Assembly (NCBI RefSeq): GCF_030680935.1
Contig: NZ_JAUXUP010000050.1
Coordinates: 1 to 35,862, forward strand
Direction: 5' to 3'
DNA: 35,862 nucleotides
From: Polaromonas sp.
Lineage (GTDB): Bacteria; Pseudomonadota; Gammaproteobacteria; Burkholderiales; Burkholderiaceae_C
Below the pieces are notes generated by a model, which saw only the letters and a program-made list of their open reading frames with translations, did no database searches and had not been told where the DNA came from. Both the position numbers and the translations under genes were made by a program. This document shows positions 28,264-35,862 of this stretch, piece after piece; the stretch's first letter is position 1; each line of letters begins with the position of its first letter.

Positions 28264-28338
28264 TTACTGGTCACTCAACGCATCCAGGAAACGCCCACGG
28301 TCACCATCCGCCGCCCGACGCGCACTTGCGGCGTACTG
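28264..28338 (+). pseudogene. Remnant of a DadA-like FAD oxidoreductase gene
   Basis: The frame reads [19 protein letters not shown], against [20 protein letters not shown] in the intact gene at 25872-27017. At least 13 of 19 positions agree, and most DNA differences are at third codon positions. The frame continues into the flavin reductase but without family sequence, so it is a fragment of about 25 codons. The rest of the gene is absent on both sides. Confidence 0.5.
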
Positions 28339-28401
28339 GCACGCGGCCAGCAAAAAACCATCCCCCGGGTTAAGGTCGAAGCTCAGCCAACCCCCATCAC
28401 C

Positions 28402-29022
28402 ATGCCCCACACCACCCACTTCTACGAACCCCGCCTCGGCCACGGCCTGCCGCATGACCCGTTCAATGCCATCGTCGGGCCGCGCCCGATTGGCTGGATC
28501 TCTTCGATGAACGCCGCCGGGGCGCTGAACCTGGCGCCCTACAGTTTTTTCAACGCCTTCAACTACGTGCCGCCCATCGTGGGTTTTGCCAGCATTGGCT
28601 ACAAAGATACGCTGCGCAATATTGAAGCCACCGGCGAGTTTGTGTGGAACCTCACCACGCGGGCACTGGCGGAGCAGATGAACCAGAGCTGCGCGGCGGT
28701 GCCGCCCGAGGTCAATGAGTTTGAACTCGCGGGCTTGAGCCCCGCGCCATCGCGCGTGGTGGCGGTGCCGCGTGTGCTGCAAAGCCCGGTGTCGTTTGAG
28801 TGCCGGCGCACGCAGGTGCTGCGGCTGGAAGGTGTGGGTGGTGGCCAGATAGACACCTGGTTGGTGCTGGGCGAGGTGGTGGCGGTGCACATTGACAAGG
28901 CCTTGCTGAAAAACGGCGTGTACGACACGGCCGCTGCCGGCCATGTGTTGCGCGGTGGCGGGCCGGGCGACTACTTCACGGTGGGGCCGGAGCAGTTGTT
29001 TCGCATGTTCCGGCCGCGCTGA
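28402..29022 (+). CDS. Flavin reductase family protein
   Basis: The ATG at 28402 gives 206 aa (MPHTTHFYEPRLGHGLPHDP). The open frame reaches 28087, but that stretch is not family-like and holds a gene remnant and heat-shock control sites. The flavin-reductase-like, FMN-binding split-barrel signature is clear: NAIVGPRPIGWISSMNA, LAPYSFFNAFNYVPPIVGF and DTLRNIEATGEFVWNL. Members bind FMN and either supply reduced flavin to monooxygenases or act as oxidoreductases themselves. The partner is unknown. Confidence 0.9.
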   Translation: MPHTTHFYEPRLGHGLPHDPFNAIVGPRPIGWISSMNAAGALNLAPYSFFNAFNYVPPIVGFASIGYKDTLRNIEATGEFVWNLTTRALAEQMNQSCAAVPPEVNEFELAGLSPAPSRVVAVPRVLQSPVSFECRRTQVLRLEGVGGGQIDTWLVLGEVVAVHIDKALLKNGVYDTAAAGHVLRGGGPGDYFTVGPEQLFRMFRPR

Positions 29023-29093
29023 GCTGCCAGGGCGAGCAGCGCAGGGGGCAAGTCACTGCGCGTGGTTTGTACGGCCAGCGCCTGGATTTTAGG

Positions 29094-29155
29094 TGCCAAA
29101 TCAGCCTGCAGCCCTTGTCTAGCTTGCGCAAGCAGCTATCAATAACAGAGCAAGT
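29094..29155 (+). repeat. Dispersed intergenic repeat, copy 9
   Basis: The copy reads TGCCAAATCAGCCTGCAGCC ... CTTGCGCAAGCAGCTATC and ends ACAGAGCAAG. It lies between the convergent flavin reductase and histidine kinase genes. Confidence 0.82.
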
Positions 29156-29161
29156 TTTGGC

Positions 29162-31924
29162 TCAGGCGTCTTGGGCAGATGGAACGGCCGGCAATTTCAG
29201 CACGCGTTGAATTGTCAGAAGCAGATCGGCGTTGGAGGTCGACGCCTTGACCAATACCGCGTCGGGGCGGCTGCCTGCTTTGGGCAGCACTTCACTGGCA
29301 GAAAACACCACCAGCGCGGGCCGCGGCTGCAGGCTGTCGATCAGTTCCACCAGATCCCAGCCCGACTCACTGCCCAGGCCCAGGTCCAGCAGCACCAGGT
29401 CAAAGGTGCTGGACCGCAGGCTCGCCCGCGCCTGGGTCAGGATGCTGGCAAATTCGAAGGTGGCAAAATCAGCGGCGATGGCTGCGGCGATGTGCTGGAT
29501 GTCCACGTCGTCCTCCACATGCAGGATGCGCGGCTTGCGGCCATGCAGGTCGGCCACTGCGCGCTGCATGGCTGAGACCAGTTGCGCCTCGTCAATTGGC
29601 TTGGTCAGCCAGTCCGACACGGCGGAGGGTTTGTGGTCAAGCTGAAGCTGCCCGTCGCCGGCCAGTGTAGAGATCACGATGACAGGCAACGCGCGTGTGG
29701 CTTCGCTCGCGCGCAGGCTGTTCAGAAATGCGCCACCCGTCTGGCCCGGCAGGCGCAGGTCAAGCGTCACCGCTGCATAACCGCCTTTGGCCAGCAGCGC
29801 CATGGCCTGCGGCGCGTTGTGCGCCAGATCCGATGCAAAACCAGCCTTGTCCAGCATGATGGCGATCAGCCTGGCCACGTCCACATCGGCTTCACACACC
29901 AGGATGCGCGAGCGGGGCGCCAGCGGCGCGGCCTCGGCAGGCCCCTGCCACAGTGGCAGCTCAAAGAAAAACGTGGTGCCTTCGCCAAGCCGGGTTTCAA
30001 AACCGATGGTGCCGCCCATGCGCTCCACAATTGCGCGCGAGATGTTCAGGCCCAGCCCGGTGCCGCCCTTTTGCCGGGTATCCGAAGAGTCCGCCTGCGA
30101 GAACTTCTGGAAGATGCGCTTGCGAAACTCCTCGGGAATGCCGGGGCCATGGTCGCGCACCTCCATGCGTACCCCCAGCCCGGCCCTGGCCACGTGCACC
30201 TCTACCGTGCCGCCAATCGGCGAAAATTTCAGCGCATTGGACAGCAGGTTGGTCACCACCTGCGTGAGACGGTCTGCCTCAACGTTCACCTGCAGCTCTG
30301 GCTCGTCGCAGTGCAGCGACAGGGTGACACTGTTGGCCAGGGCGAAACCTTCGTTGGCGGCAATGGCCTGCACCATCAGCGGCATCAGCGTCATCGGCTG
30401 CAGGTCCAGCTGCATCTTGCCGGACTCAATTTTTTCGATGTCCAGGATGTCGTTGATCAGCCGTATCAGGCGCTCGCAATTGTTCTTGGCGATGCCGATC
30501 AGCTTCATGGCTGCGTCGGGCAGCTTGCCGGCGATACCGCCGGAGATCAGGCCCAGGGAGCCGCGGATCGACGTCAGCGGCGTGCGCAGTTCATGGCTCA
30601 CGGTTGAGACAAATTCGGTTTTCAGCCGGTCAATGCGTTTGAGCTCGGTGATGTCGGTGGCCAGTGAATAAAAGCCGATCACCTTGCCCTCGTCAGCGCC
30701 CTCGCCGTAACGCGGAAAATAATTGACCACGTAGTTGCGCACATCGCCGTTGGCCGAGCGCTGCTTGCGCTCGTACACCACCGGGTAACCGGACAGCACT
30801 TCTTCCACCTTGGGACGCAGCGCCTCGTAGAACGCTGGCTCCATCAGCTCGCTCATGCTTTTGCCCAGGATATCCTCGCTGGAGAGGCCGGTGGCCTCCT
30901 GGTAGGCGCGGTTGTGAAAGCGGCAGCGCTGCTCGGCATCCACATAGGCGATCAGCGCCGGCACGGTGTCCGTGATCTCGCGCAACTGCAGCTCGCTGGC
31001 GTGCACGCGGTCGCTGGATCGGCGCATCTCGGTGGTGTCGCGGCCCGTGCCCCGGTAACCGGTGAAACGCCCCGACGCATCAAAAATTGGCACGCCGCTG
31101 ATGCTCACATAACGCGTCTCCCCTTTGCTGCCGAGCCGGGTGACTTCAAAGTCGCGGAAAACCTCGTGCCGTTCAAGCTGTGCCTTGTGCTCCGCCCAGA
31201 CGCTGTCGGCCATGCCCACATAGGGCAGCTCCCACCGGGTCTTGCCGACGGCGCTGTTGCCGCTGAACGCCGCCGTGTGCGCATGCCGTGTTTCGCCAGA
31301 AATCTGGACAAAACGGAAATATTCGTCTTGCTCCCAGAACCAGTCGGACGACAACTCGGTGAGCGCGCGAAAGCGTTCGTCGCTGGCGCGGGACAACTGC
31401 TCGGCATGTTTGCGCTCTGTGATGTCCTGCAGCTGCGAGATGAAGTGCAGCGGCTGGCCCTTTGCATCGCGCACCAGTGAGCAGGTCAGCGCGCCCCAGA
31501 CCATTTGGCCGGACTTGTGCAGATAGCGCTTTTCGCGCTGGTAGGTCTCAATCTCGCCGGCCAGTGCGCGGCTGCGCTGCGCGGTGTCCTCGGCCACGTC
31601 GTCGGGGTGCGAGACATCGGGTGCGTCTGGGGCCATCAACTCGGCCTGCGAATACCCGAACATGTCGCAAAAGGCCTGGTTGACGCGCAGCCTGCGCGAG
31701 TCGATACCGAGCACCGCCATGCCAATGGCGGCGTTTTCGAAGGCGCTGGTGAACTGCTGCCCGCTGGCCGCGTCGCTGGCAGCGCGCTCGTACGCCTCGA
31801 GCTGGTCGGCCTGAAGCCGCAGCTTGTGTTGCAGCTCTTCTGCCAGCCGCGTCAGTTCAAGCACCCGGTCTTGCAGACTTTGCGCTTGCGGCTCCTGCTG
31901 CTTTTTCGGCTCTTTTTGAGTCAT
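29162..31924 (-). CDS. Multi-PAS hybrid histidine kinase with two receiver domains
   Basis: The ATG at 31924 follows AGGA and is preferred to 31969; it gives 920 aa. Order: a coiled coil (~15-50), three PAS/PAC modules (~58-175, 180-305, 310-435), HisKA with the phospho-acceptor His444 (STVSHELRTPLTSIRG), the ATPase domain with N box LLSNALKFSP and G boxes RDHGPGIP/GGTGLGL, then two receiver domains. The first has Asp722 (TLDLRLPG) but its acidic pocket reads CEADVD; the second has VEDD and Asp847 (LLDLGLG). No membrane helix is visible, so it is probably cytoplasmic and senses redox, light or a ligand through PAS. No DNA-binding output is present, so it needs a phosphotransfer partner. Confidence 0.93.
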   Translation of the reverse strand: MTQKEPKKQQEPQAQSLQDRVLELTRLAEELQHKLRLQADQLEAYERAASDAASGQQFTSAFENAAIGMAVLGIDSRRLRVNQAFCDMFGYSQAELMAPDAPDVSHPDDVAEDTAQRSRALAGEIETYQREKRYLHKSGQMVWGALTCSLVRDAKGQPLHFISQLQDITERKHAEQLSRASDERFRALTELSSDWFWEQDEYFRFVQISGETRHAHTAAFSGNSAVGKTRWELPYVGMADSVWAEHKAQLERHEVFRDFEVTRLGSKGETRYVSISGVPIFDASGRFTGYRGTGRDTTEMRRSSDRVHASELQLREITDTVPALIAYVDAEQRCRFHNRAYQEATGLSSEDILGKSMSELMEPAFYEALRPKVEEVLSGYPVVYERKQRSANGDVRNYVVNYFPRYGEGADEGKVIGFYSLATDITELKRIDRLKTEFVSTVSHELRTPLTSIRGSLGLISGGIAGKLPDAAMKLIGIAKNNCERLIRLINDILDIEKIESGKMQLDLQPMTLMPLMVQAIAANEGFALANSVTLSLHCDEPELQVNVEADRLTQVVTNLLSNALKFSPIGGTVEVHVARAGLGVRMEVRDHGPGIPEEFRKRIFQKFSQADSSDTRQKGGTGLGLNISRAIVERMGGTIGFETRLGEGTTFFFELPLWQGPAEAAPLAPRSRILVCEADVDVARLIAIMLDKAGFASDLAHNAPQAMALLAKGGYAAVTLDLRLPGQTGGAFLNSLRASEATRALPVIVISTLAGDGQLQLDHKPSAVSDWLTKPIDEAQLVSAMQRAVADLHGRKPRILHVEDDVDIQHIAAAIAADFATFEFASILTQARASLRSSTFDLVLLDLGLGSESGWDLVELIDSLQPRPALVVFSASEVLPKAGSRPDAVLVKASTSNADLLLTIQRVLKLPAVPSAQDA

Positions 31925-32086
31925 GCGTGTCCTGTGGGTTGTCTCGCCCGGGCCGGTCTTCACGGGCACACCGGCCGCCCGTCCGCCAACGTAGTGTAAG
32001 CAGTATGGGCGACTTCCCCATCGTGATTTGCGTGGCGCGCGCTGGTGACCGCGCGATCCCTGGCCGGTGCGGCTGGCGGCTGGCCG

Positions 32087-33325
32087 CTACTTTTGCGCGG
32101 GTGGCCCCGGCAGCCACACAAACGCCAGCGCGCCCAGCGCCAGCAGCGCAGCAATGCTGGCCAGCACGGCGGTAAAGGGCTCTATGCCCTGCGCTTGTGC
32201 TGCGGTGGCGACGATGCCAGTAAACCACTGCATGGTGGCCACACCCATGAACATCGCCATGGTGAAAACCGACAGCGCGCGCCCGGTCATGCTGGCCGGG
32301 TAGGCGGCGCGCACGTCGGCGTACTGCAGGATCATGAAGCCCGACAGCAGGCCGATGACGACGGGTGCCACGACGTCAATCACGGCGCTGTGTGAGAAGG
32401 AAAACGCGGCAAAGAGGCCGGCCACCAGCCAGGTAAAGCCGGTGATCCAGCGGCGCCGCGTGGCAGGGCCGGGGTCCAACCGGCCAAACAGCGGTGGCCC
32501 GGCCAGTGACACCAGCGACATCACCAGCGCCACGTTGCCGCTTTGCACCAGCGAAAAACCGTGGCGCTCAATCAGCAGCGGCCCCAGCCACAGGCCGCGC
32601 AGCGAGACAAAAGACGCATAACCCACACTGGCCAGCAGCAAAATGCCCCAGGTGTGCGGCAACGTGAACAGGGTGCCAAAACCGGCCAGCGCCTGGCCCA
32701 CAGACTCTTTTTTTCTGCCCGCGTCGGTCGGGTGCGCGGGCTCATGCACCAGCGCCCAGATCAGCACCCAGGCCAGCACGCCCCAGCCGGCCAGCACCCA
32801 AAACCCCATGCGCCAGGAGCTGGCCTCAATCAGCCAGGCCAGCGGCGTGCCGGTAAGCAGCAGGCCAATGCCGCCCACACTCATGGCCAGGCCAGAGATG
32901 GCGGCAAATCGCTGCGGCGGCATGTGCCGCGCAATAAACACGGTGCACACCAGAAAAGCCGGCGCGCAGCCAATACCTATCAGCACCTGACCGGCCAGCA
33001 ACATGCCAAAACTGGTGGACACCGCCGACAGCACAGCCCCGGCCACCGCCACCGGAAAAGCCAGCAGCACCGTGCGCCGCACGCCGTGCAGGTCTATGCC
33101 TATACCCATGAAAAGCTGCATGGCGCCAAACGCAAAGTGAAAGGCGCCGGCAAACAGTCCCAGCGCTTTGGCGTCCAGCCCGAAGTCAGCCTGCAGCGGT
33201 GTGGCCATGATGGCGGCCACGGTGCGAAAGGCCTGGCTTAGCGCAAAGGCGGTGACCAGCGCAAACAGCATGACCCAGATGGCGCGTGTGGGGGATGACG
33301 AAGGCAGGGGCGCGGCAGAACTCAT
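32087..33325 (-). CDS. MFS transporter
   Basis: The ATG at 33325 is preferred over 33367 and gives 412 aa. Twelve hydrophobic segments are expected; visible ones include AIWVMLFALVTAFALSQAF and GMLLAGQVLIGIGCAPAFLV, and the cytoplasmic loop between helices 2 and 3 has IGIDLHGVRR in place of GxxxDRxGRR. The central loop holds PAHPTDAGRKKESVG. Direction of transport and cargo are unknown. A hairpin-bearing direct repeat lies directly before its start, so it may not share a promoter with the response regulator. Confidence 0.9.
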   Translation of the reverse strand: MSSAAPLPSSSPTRAIWVMLFALVTAFALSQAFRTVAAIMATPLQADFGLDAKALGLFAGAFHFAFGAMQLFMGIGIDLHGVRRTVLLAFPVAVAGAVLSAVSTSFGMLLAGQVLIGIGCAPAFLVCTVFIARHMPPQRFAAISGLAMSVGGIGLLLTGTPLAWLIEASSWRMGFWVLAGWGVLAWVLIWALVHEPAHPTDAGRKKESVGQALAGFGTLFTLPHTWGILLLASVGYASFVSLRGLWLGPLLIERHGFSLVQSGNVALVMSLVSLAGPPLFGRLDPGPATRRRWITGFTWLVAGLFAAFSFSHSAVIDVVAPVVIGLLSGFMILQYADVRAAYPASMTGRALSVFTMAMFMGVATMQWFTGIVATAAQAQGIEPFTAVLASIAALLALGALAFVWLPGPPAQK

Positions 33326-33334
33326 GCGCCTGAC

Positions 33335-33358
33335 GATACACCGGCTGGCAAGCCGCTG
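33335..33358. repeat. Direct repeat, left copy (with hairpin)
   Basis: This 24-bp copy differs at one base from 34994-35017 and has the same orientation. It contains the 14-base hairpin CGGCT-GGCA-AGCCG. It lies 9 bp before the MFS start codon, and similarity continues weakly to about 33417, covering what looks like the degraded 3' end of a response-regulator gene. Confidence 0.7.
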
Positions 33359-33492
33359 CCTGGCCAAGGCGCTCAGTGCTGCGCGCGGCTGCCGCCTGCT
33401 TCTTTCAGCCAGGCAGCGGGCCTGCCATACTGCGGGCCACGACGGCAGCCATCCGAACCTGCCGCGCCACTGAGACGCATGAGAGGCACACC

Positions 33493-34902
33493 ATGAATAC
33501 CCTGGACACCGATTACCTGGTTATTGGCAGCGGCGCCGTTGGCCTGGCGTTTGCCGACACCTTGTTGCAAGAGTCCGATGCCCATATCACCATCGTCGAC
33601 CGGCATGGCAAGCCTGGCGGGCACTGGAACGACGCCTACCCTTTTGTGTCCCTGCACCAGCCGTCGGCGTTTTATGGTGTGAATTCCTTGCCGCTGGGGT
33701 CCAACCGCAAGGACACCATCGGGGTCAACCAGGGGCTGTACGAGCTGGCGTCCGGCCCCGAGGTCAGTGGCTATTTTGATTCGGTGATGCGCCAGCGCCT
33801 GCTGCCCAGTGGCCGCGTGAGCTACCACCCGATGTGTGATTACCTGGGTGACGGCCGGTTTGTATCGATGTTGTCGGGCGAAGAAACGCAGGTTCGGGTG
33901 GCGCGCAAAACGGTGGATGCCACCTATTTCGGTACCTCGGTGCCGGCCACACACACGCCGCGTTATCAGCTTGCCTCGGGCGTGAACCTGGTGCCACCCA
34001 ATGCCTTGCCGCAGTTGTGGATGAAGCCCGCTGCCGAGCGGCCCCGGCGCTTTGTGATTGTGGGCGCGGGCAAGACCGCGATGGACGTGGGCGTGTGGCT
34101 GCTCAACACCGGCGCGGCGCCCGACAGTGTGTATTGGGTGATGCCGCGCGACTCCTGGCTTCTGAACCGGCAGCGCATTCAGCCCGGCATGGATTTTTTC
34201 CATGAGACCTTGGGCGCCATGGCCGAGCAGATGGTCGCTTTTGCCCAGGCCACGTCGGTGGACGACCTTTTCGAGCGCCTGGAGGCAGCCGGCATCATGC
34301 TGCGCATAGACCGCTCACTGCGCCCGGGCATGTTTCATTACGCCACCATGTCCACCGGCGAGATAGAGGTGCTGCGCCGCATCACCCAGGTCATTCGCAT
34401 GGGTCGGGTGCAGGCGATTGACAGCCAGGGCCTGGTATTGGACCAGGGCCGGGTCGATATGGATGCGGGCACACTGTACATCGACTGCACGGCTTCGGCG
34501 GTAGAGCCACGGCCAGTGAGCCCCATTTTTCAAGGCGCGCGTATTGTGCCGCAGCTGGTGCGCGCGCCGCAGCCGGCGTTCAGCGCCGCACTCATCGCTT
34601 ACGTTGAAGCGCACTACGAGGATGACGCGGCCAAGAACGCGCTCTGTGGCACGGTGCCTTTTCCGCACAAGCTGCACCAGTATCTGCACTGCAACATGGC
34701 CAACATGGCCAACCAGTACCGCTGGGGACAAGACAAGGTCTTGAGCCGCTGGATCCGCGACTGCCGGCTTGACGGTTTTGGCAAGGTGATCGCAGCCGTC
34801 AGCCCGGACGATACTGAAAAGCTGGCCGTGCTTGAGCGCATGCGGGCAGCCGCAGGGCCTGCCATGGCAAACCTGCAAAAGCTCGCCGCGCAGCCAGCCT
34901 GA
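33493..34902 (+). CDS. FAD/NAD(P)-binding monooxygenase-like protein
   Basis: The ATG at 33493 (MNTLDTDYLVIGSGAVGLAFAD) follows GAGAGG and gives 469 aa. The first Rossmann motif (GSGAVG) binds FAD and the second (VIVGAGKTAMDVGVWLL, near 183) binds NAD(P)H, the layout of flavin monooxygenases. HGKPGGHWNDAYPFVSLHQP resembles the GGxW segment of Baeyer-Villiger and N-hydroxylating enzymes. The protein belongs to an uncharacterised group, and its substrate is unknown. It is flanked by 24-bp direct repeats, which hints that it was inserted between the MFS and response-regulator genes. Confidence 0.83.
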   Translation: MNTLDTDYLVIGSGAVGLAFADTLLQESDAHITIVDRHGKPGGHWNDAYPFVSLHQPSAFYGVNSLPLGSNRKDTIGVNQGLYELASGPEVSGYFDSVMRQRLLPSGRVSYHPMCDYLGDGRFVSMLSGEETQVRVARKTVDATYFGTSVPATHTPRYQLASGVNLVPPNALPQLWMKPAAERPRRFVIVGAGKTAMDVGVWLLNTGAAPDSVYWVMPRDSWLLNRQRIQPGMDFFHETLGAMAEQMVAFAQATSVDDLFERLEAAGIMLRIDRSLRPGMFHYATMSTGEIEVLRRITQVIRMGRVQAIDSQGLVLDQGRVDMDAGTLYIDCTASAVEPRPVSPIFQGARIVPQLVRAPQPAFSAALIAYVEAHYEDDAAKNALCGTVPFPHKLHQYLHCNMANMANQYRWGQDKVLSRWIRDCRLDGFGKVIAAVSPDDTEKLAVLERMRAAAGPAMANLQKLAAQPA

Positions 34903-34993
34903 ACCTGGAGCGCTTGGAGCGGTGCCGGGCCAAGCGGGTCGCCGGGTCGCAGCGCCTTGGTGTTGATCCGGTGGATTGGACGACGCGCGTGGA

Positions 34994-35017
34994 GATATAC
35001 CGGCTGGCAAGCCGCTG
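34994..35017. repeat. Direct repeat, right copy (with hairpin)
   Basis: This is the 24-bp partner of 33335-33358 (23 of 24 bases agree). Here it lies 16 bp after the end of the response-regulator gene, where its CGGCT-GGCA-AGCCG stem could act as a weak terminator or 3' end structure. There is no T run. Confidence 0.7.
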
Positions 35018-35032
35018 ACCGGGCGCAGGCTC

Positions 35033-35440
35033 TCAGTGTATGGCGCGGGTGCGGCCGACTTCGCCCAGCCGCTCGGCGTGTAATCTGCAAAACGCAACCA
35101 GCAGGTCCAGCTCGGACGCTTTGTCAAACACCATGTCGGCGCCCAGCTTCATGCACTTGCTGGCAATCAGCCGGTGGGTGTAGCTGGTCAGCACCACGAC
35201 CTTCTGGGTTGGCTTGCGGGTCTGGCAGTCTTTGAGCACACCGAAGCCAGTACCTTCTGCAAGAAAGAGATCAACAATGACCAGCTCCCAGTTGGCGTGA
35301 TTCTCTCTCAGCCACTGGCGCGCGGCACTTTCGGTTTCAGCGTGACCTACAAATTTGATGGGGGCGACTTCTTCCATGGATTCGAACATGGTGTTGCGAA
35401 TCTCGGGTTTGTCTTCTACAAGAAAGGTGCTGAGAAGCAT
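35033..35440 (-). CDS. Single-domain response regulator
   Basis: The ATG at 35440 gives 135 aa (MLLSTFLVEDKPEIRNTMFE). It is a receiver domain only: acidic pocket VEDK, phospho-acceptor Asp57 (LVIVDLFLAEGTGFG), a Thr in VVVLTSYTH and Lys in FDKASE. With no output domain it could act by protein contact or as a shuttle in a phosphorelay; the hybrid kinase at 29162-31924 is the nearest kinase in the window. Its 3' end is matched by a degraded copy near 33373-33417. Confidence 0.9.
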   Translation of the reverse strand: MLLSTFLVEDKPEIRNTMFESMEEVAPIKFVGHAETESAARQWLRENHANWELVIVDLFLAEGTGFGVLKDCQTRKPTQKVVVLTSYTHRLIASKCMKLGADMVFDKASELDLLVAFCRLHAERLGEVGRTRAIH

Positions 35441-35560
35441 GGCGGGCCCTGGTAGGCGGCGCACGTGGCGCTGCGGTGAAGGCTGTTTGTAGCACTGGAC
35501 CGCAAGGCGTTTTGTAGGACGGGTTCGTCAGTAGCGCAAAAGCTGCGACAAGTGCAACAA

Positions 35561-35621
35561 AGTGCTACAAGCCCGCGTGGATACAGCGGAATCAGCTACA
35601 AAAACAATAGCAGATCAGGTT
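35561..35621 (+). repeat. Dispersed intergenic repeat, copy 10 (diverged)
   Basis: The copy reads GCTACAAGCCC ... GGAATCAGCTACAAAAACAATAGCAGATCAGG. It keeps the GCTA...TAGC frame and the ATCAGG tail but lacks the TGCGCA block. It lies between two minus-strand genes. Confidence 0.55.
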
Positions 35622-35641
35622 TCATTGGATGAAACCAACGC

Positions 35642-35862
35642 TCAGCCGCAAGGTCGCAAGGCCTTGCCTTCCAGCTGCGCTGTCAGGCTGTCCAGCTGTT
35701 TGCGCAGGCCGGCATCTGCGGCGGGCAATTTGAGGATTTGCCCGCGAGCCTCTGCGCGCTCTTGCGCCACGCGGGCTGTGCGTACGCCCCGGGTCGCCAC
35801 GCGCGCGAGTTCTTTCTCGGCTTCGGCCTGGCTGGCAAAGCTGGCCAGCGCCAGCCCGGGGG
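35642..35862 (-). CDS. Hypothetical coiled-coil protein, C-terminal part
   Basis: The frame is open to the window edge and ends with TGA at 35642-35644, giving the last 72 or so residues. They are Ala/Arg/Glu-rich (EAEKELARVATRGVRTARVA, then RKQLDSLTAQLEGKALRPCG) and would form a coiled coil. No family is recognised. It precedes the response regulator on the same strand by about 200 bp and may belong to the same regulatory unit, but this is only positional. Confidence 0.6.
   Translation of the reverse strand, partial: PGLALASFASQAEAEKELARVATRGVRTARVAQERAEARGQILKLPAADAGLRKQLDSLTAQLEGKALRPCG

Noticed and set aside
29582..30607. Plus-strand frame of 341 codons opposite the histidine kinase
   Set aside because: Composition of an antisense shadow; the kinase domains on the other strand are unmistakable.

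Overview
The window is high-GC chromosomal DNA of a betaproteobacterium, most likely a member of the Comamonadaceae (Polaromonas/Rhodoferax/Acidovorax relatives). I infer this from the protein families, the codon use and a short intergenic repeat of a type I associate with that family. Genes are dense and no gap much exceeds 300 bases. No rRNA, tRNA, CRISPR array, transposase or integrase was seen. The only gap over 300 bases (28089-28401) holds a heat-shock promoter, a leader hairpin and a gene remnant.

Layout. 2-1558: C-terminal part of a large YDG/MBG-domain surface protein. 1574-7541: a minus-strand module with a NifA-like sigma-54 activator, an enhancer-like palindrome, a near-perfect -24/-12 promoter, and then rhodanese, OsmC-like protein, acyl-CoA-dehydrogenase-like flavoprotein and a rubredoxin/rubredoxin-reductase fusion. 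7562-8575: a zeta-type toxin-antitoxin pair behind a perfect 13-bp-arm palindrome. 8589-14078: housekeeping genes pepP, murU, tkt and gap. 14104-16974: a small membrane-anchored protein, a DUF2254 membrane protein and a pirin. 17273-17617: a collagen-like lipoprotein. 17728-19436: a two-gene ABC-2 exporter. 19652-21244: PhnB-like and DUF1428 proteins with a divergent TetR regulator and twin operator-like sites. 21352-24631: a DUF1439 protein with a coupled 54-aa ORF, a secreted Ala/Lys-rich protein, a zinc-ribbon-like protein, a DTW-domain tRNA-modification enzyme and a VOC protein. 24845-25748: a Bro-N/DinD-like gene with a LexA box. 25872-29022: a DadA-like oxidoreductase, two small heat-shock proteins, a gene remnant and a flavin reductase. 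29162-35862: a hybrid histidine kinase, an MFS transporter, an FAD monooxygenase-like protein, a single-domain response regulator and a partial coiled-coil protein.

The two most interesting signals are the sigma-54 module and the dispersed repeat. The module has all its parts in one place: activator, upstream palindrome, promoter and a four-gene redox/sulfur operon whose OsmC and acyl-CoA-dehydrogenase members lack usual catalytic features. The repeat is about 60 bp, occurs ten times in intergenic DNA, and has the same orientation every time regardless of flanking gene direction. Other points worth checking are the SOS-boxed DinD-like gene, a 24-bp direct repeat flanking an FAD gene with what looks like a response-regulator 3' remnant, a remnant of a DadA-like gene, the 12-1-12 triplet layout of the collagen-like lipoprotein, and a possible RNA thermometer before hsp20. 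All assignments are from reading motifs by eye; no database search was run.
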